A stretch of DNA of 57,676 nucleotides from Selenomonadaceae bacterium (lineage in GTDB: Bacteria; Bacillota; Negativicutes; Selenomonadales; Selenomonadaceae): the NCBI GenBank assembly GCA_017634675.1, contig JAGBMX010000102.1:1-57676 (forward strand). Direction: 5' to 3'. A model generated the notes under the pieces. It saw nothing but the letters and a program-made list of their open reading frames with translations, was not told where the DNA came from and ran no database searches. The position numbers and the translations under genes were made by a program. This document shows positions 55,978-57,676 of the stretch, one piece after another; position 1 is the stretch's first letter; every line of letters starts with the position of its first letter.

Positions 55978-56868
55978 TCATACACCCATTAACTCAGTAT
56001 ACTTTTTTCTGTCATCACCGCTTATCTGCAAGGCATCCATTGCTTTTTCTAGTGAAAGATTCATGCTTTTCATCAGCGTTTTTATGCTAAAAAGAATTCC
56101 TTCATTTCTTCCCTCGTTTCTTCCACCTTCCCACGCCTCTTCTTCCCAAGCAACCTTTGCATCGTCTATGTTCCATTCCATTCTTGTCAATGTAAAAACC
56201 TCCTTTGCATTCTCTTCCAAATAATCTTTCATTACCCCATTTTCTATGCAATACTTAACCGCATTCGTTATCGCCTCATCAATCGCCTTGCCTTCTCCAA
56301 CACCAGCTTTCACTTTGCCTACAAAAAAACTATAATCATGCAAATATATACACTTTTCAAGCAACGGTTGCTCTAAACCATAGTTTATATTATATGCCGT
56401 GACTACAAGCTCAATCGAATGTCTATCACCGCCGAAAGCGTCCGACAATCGCATTTCTTTCTTCAACGGCTCATCTTCTTTACCGTTATACAACACTACA
56501 AACTCTGGCACAGGAAACATAATCAGCTTATGTCTATAAAGTTTTCGTTTATCCTCTATAAGATTATTCAAAAGTTCCGTCACATACGATAAACATCTAA
56601 ACGGCATATTATCATTTACTGTGGTTTGATGCTCTACAAGCACCAAAAATCTATCGCCCAACTTACAACTTATATCGTTCTTTTGCGCATTAAAAAATGT
56701 ACCGGGTAAAGTCGTTATCGTAAGGTCTGCGATATCTTTATAATCCGTGTCCAATATCGCGTTACACAACGATAAAAGCCTAACTTTATCCTTAAAATAA
56801 TGGCAAAATACGGAATCTCGATACTGCTTATTTCCTAATGAAAAAAGTTTCTCATTTCCTTCTTCCAC
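55978..56868 (-). CDS. Rpn-family recombination-promoting nuclease (PD-(D/E)XK transposase-like)
   Basis: A 296-residue intact member of the Rpn/YhgA-like putative transposase family. The N-terminal motif is GNKQYRDSVFCHYFKDKVRLLSLCNA. The nuclease core shows FLVLVEHQTTVNDNMPFRCLSYV (E-x-Q) and FVVLYNGKED. The C-terminus is helical. E. coli Rpn proteins are DNA endonucleases that raise recA-independent recombination. I choose GTG 56868 (SD GAGGAG, 5-bp spacing); ATG 56943 lies in the spacer shared by tandem copies. WEGGRNEGRNEG suggests a flexible link before the tail. Confidence 0.85.
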   Translation of the reverse strand: MEEGNEKLFSLGNKQYRDSVFCHYFKDKVRLLSLCNAILDTDYKDIADLTITTLPGTFFNAQKNDISCKLGDRFLVLVEHQTTVNDNMPFRCLSYVTELLNNLIEDKRKLYRHKLIMFPVPEFVVLYNGKEDEPLKKEMRLSDAFGGDRHSIELVVTAYNINYGLEQPLLEKCIYLHDYSFFVGKVKAGVGEGKAIDEAITNAVKYCIENGVMKDYLEENAKEVFTLTRMEWNIDDAKVAWEEEAWEGGRNEGRNEGILFSIKTLMKSMNLSLEKAMDALQISGDDRKKYTELMGV

Positions 56869-56939
56869 ACTTTCTCTCCTCTTCACTTTCACCTCAACCC
56901 AAACAGCCAACCCCCATGCGGCGTTAATCTGACGGTGTT

Positions 56940-57022
56940 TCATACACCCATTAACTCAGCATACTTTTTTCTGTCATCACCGCTTATCTGCAAGGCATTC
57001 ATTGCTTTTTCTAATGATAGGC
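56940..57022 (-). pseudogene. C-terminal fragment of another Rpn-family gene
   Basis: A minus-strand frame LSLEKAMNALQISGDDRKKY continues AELMGV and stops, nearly identical to the end of the intact gene (MDALQISGDDRKKYTELMGV). Just upstream is an in-frame TAG, and the sequence switches to the tail of an antitoxin gene at 57022. The rest of this copy is missing. Confidence 0.8.
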
Positions 57023-57031
57023 TCTATTTTG

Positions 57032-57214
57032 TTAATTCCAATTTACATCTTCAAGTGAAACAAAACGCTTTACCACCGCATTTGTTGATGCGCTGTCCTG
57101 CACCTGCAAAATGGCATAGCCCTTTGAAATACCGATTGCGTTTATTGCGTGTTTGGCGAATTCCTTCCGTTGGCTTCGTCGTCCATCGTAATCGCCTGCG
57201 CAGAAATATCGCAC
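57032..57214 (-). pseudogene. Chimeric antitoxin-tail fragment
   Basis: A 60-residue frame ends FVSLEDVNWN, the same end as the antitoxin at 55344. Its first 45 residues (DYDGRRSQRKEFAKHAINAI ...) have no similarity to antitoxins. It looks like the last codons of an antitoxin joined to unrelated sequence. It is probably not functional. Confidence 0.5.
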
Positions 57215-57240
57215 AAGCAGATTTTGTTGTCTCTATGCTG

Positions 57241-57447
57241 TTAGTTCCAATCTATCATATCATGAGATATTGTTTCACCTGCAGCGTATTCCTTTAGGGC
57301 TAATTCATGAGCAATGATGTCATCCGGTGTCGCTATATCGTCATCTTCCTCATATGATATAAAATGCTTTAAAACCTCAATAACAAGCGGTATTTTTGCC
57401 TCTGGTACAAGTTCTACCATATTTAACATTTGCGCTCTCGCTGTCAT
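57241..57447 (-). CDS. Antitoxin of a second RelE-type module
   Basis: A 68-residue relative of the antitoxin at 55344, sharing EVLKHFI, TPDDIIAHELALKEYAAGET and the WN end. ATG 57447 has a strong GGGAGG site and overlaps the toxin-remnant stop by 4 bp. The antitoxin frame is intact while its toxin is broken, so it may persist as an orphan antitoxin. Confidence 0.68.
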   Translation of the reverse strand: MTARAQMLNMVELVPEAKIPLVIEVLKHFISYEEDDDIATPDDIIAHELALKEYAAGETISHDMIDWN

Positions 57448-57540
57448 AATTGTAACCTCCCTTTATAAACTTCGCCCCTTGATGCTATTTTTTCAATTAA
57501 TACAGTTTTATCATCAGTGTATGAAAAAACTATTCTGAAG
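57444..57540 (-). pseudogene. RelE toxin remnant truncated by an insertion sequence
   Basis: The C-terminal 31 codons (FRIVFSYTDDKTVLIEKIAS, then RGEVYKGRLQL) match the end of the toxin at 55544. Homology stops at 57540, where an IS3-type terminal repeat begins. The N-terminal half is missing from the window. Confidence 0.75.
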
Positions 57541-57676
57541 TGGTAAACTAAAATTGGACATGGAGGGGGTAATTTTTGGACATACGGTGTATACTGTATG
57601 AACAGTACGAAATAATCGTTGGACAGAAATCCTTCCCCATTGAACAGGAGGTTTGCCATGAAGTACACGAAAGAGC
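57541..57676 (+). mobile_element. IS3-family (IS150-group-like) element, left end, cut by the window edge
   Basis: The terminal sequence TGGTAAACTAAAATTGGACA starts with TG and ends TTGGACA, the pattern of IS150-group ends. About 100 bp later a strong SD (AGGAGG) and ATG open a frame of the expected IS3 OrfA type. The element interrupts a relE toxin gene. Confidence 0.6.
57658..57676 (+). CDS. Start of a putative IS3 OrfA transposase (partial)
   Basis: Only MKYTKE is visible before the window ends. The ATG is preceded by AGGAGGTTTGCC. IS3 OrfA proteins often begin with such a basic helix-turn-helix lead. The call depends on the upstream IS end. Confidence 0.45.

Overview
The window looks like a chromosomal segment of an anaerobic, low-to-mid GC, diderm Firmicute, most likely in the Negativicutes/Selenomonadales. 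Firmicute traits are an rpoE(delta)-pyrG pair, a CIRCE operator on groES, many GTG/TTG starts with strong AGGAGG-type ribosome sites, and a two-gene Na+-translocating decarboxylase block. Outer-membrane traits are an MlaE-type lipid permease and a phosphoethanolamine-transferase-like sulfatase. This assignment rests on gene content only.

Layout. 1-365: end of an IS5-family element. 434-4615: Fe-S aldo/keto reductase, then tsaE-tsaB-rimI-tsaD (t6A tRNA modification). 4863-12060: argS, rpoE, pyrG, serA, sulfatase. 12292-15969 (minus): glutamine-type ABC transporter and decarboxylase beta/gamma subunits. 16281-22784 (minus): GltD-like oxidoreductase, the uronate catabolic set eda-kduD-kduI-kdgK plus a TIM-barrel isomerase, and thpR. 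23173-25846 (minus): groEL, groES and a small repeat protein. 26168-32419: dxr, a DAK2 protein, mlaE (minus), rnhA, a small unknown and a Cache chemoreceptor. 32580-45969: thiE, larE, mnmA, holA, galE-like, a mini-chemoreceptor, dtd, M29 peptidase, cyclophilin, GIY-YIG, a PIN toxin-antitoxin pair, greA, lysS, queF and a pyridoxal kinase. 46202-54954: glycosyltransferase, hom-thrB, cca, AMIN amidase, and siroheme/heme genes. 54955-57676: an accessory tract of tandem, mostly broken Rpn nuclease genes interleaved with RelE-type toxin-antitoxin modules, ending in an IS3-family insertion.

The most unusual signal lies between the genes. Ten copies of a 75-100 bp element (A-J in the feature list) each carry a pyrimidine tract (arm 1), its mirror image (arm 2), and the reverse complement of arm 2 (arm 3). 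Arms 2 and 3 form a 22-26 bp hairpin, perfect in eight of the ten copies. Arm 1 is complementary to arm 3 in parallel orientation, which is the geometry of an intramolecular pyrimidine-purine-pyrimidine triple helix folded like a paperclip. The C/T pattern of the arms differs between copies, yet all three arms change together. Seven copies lie just upstream of a gene on the same strand (tsaD, argS, kduD, kdgK, groEL, galE-like, glycosyltransferase). The other three face the 3' end of a gene. I know of no described family with this architecture.

Other dispersed repeats are a GC-rich triple-hairpin element (3 copies), a MITE-like element with an 8-bp target duplication and a relative elsewhere, a palindromic element resembling IS200/IS605 ends (3 copies), and a short hairpin repeat (2 copies). 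No tRNA, rRNA or CRISPR array was seen.
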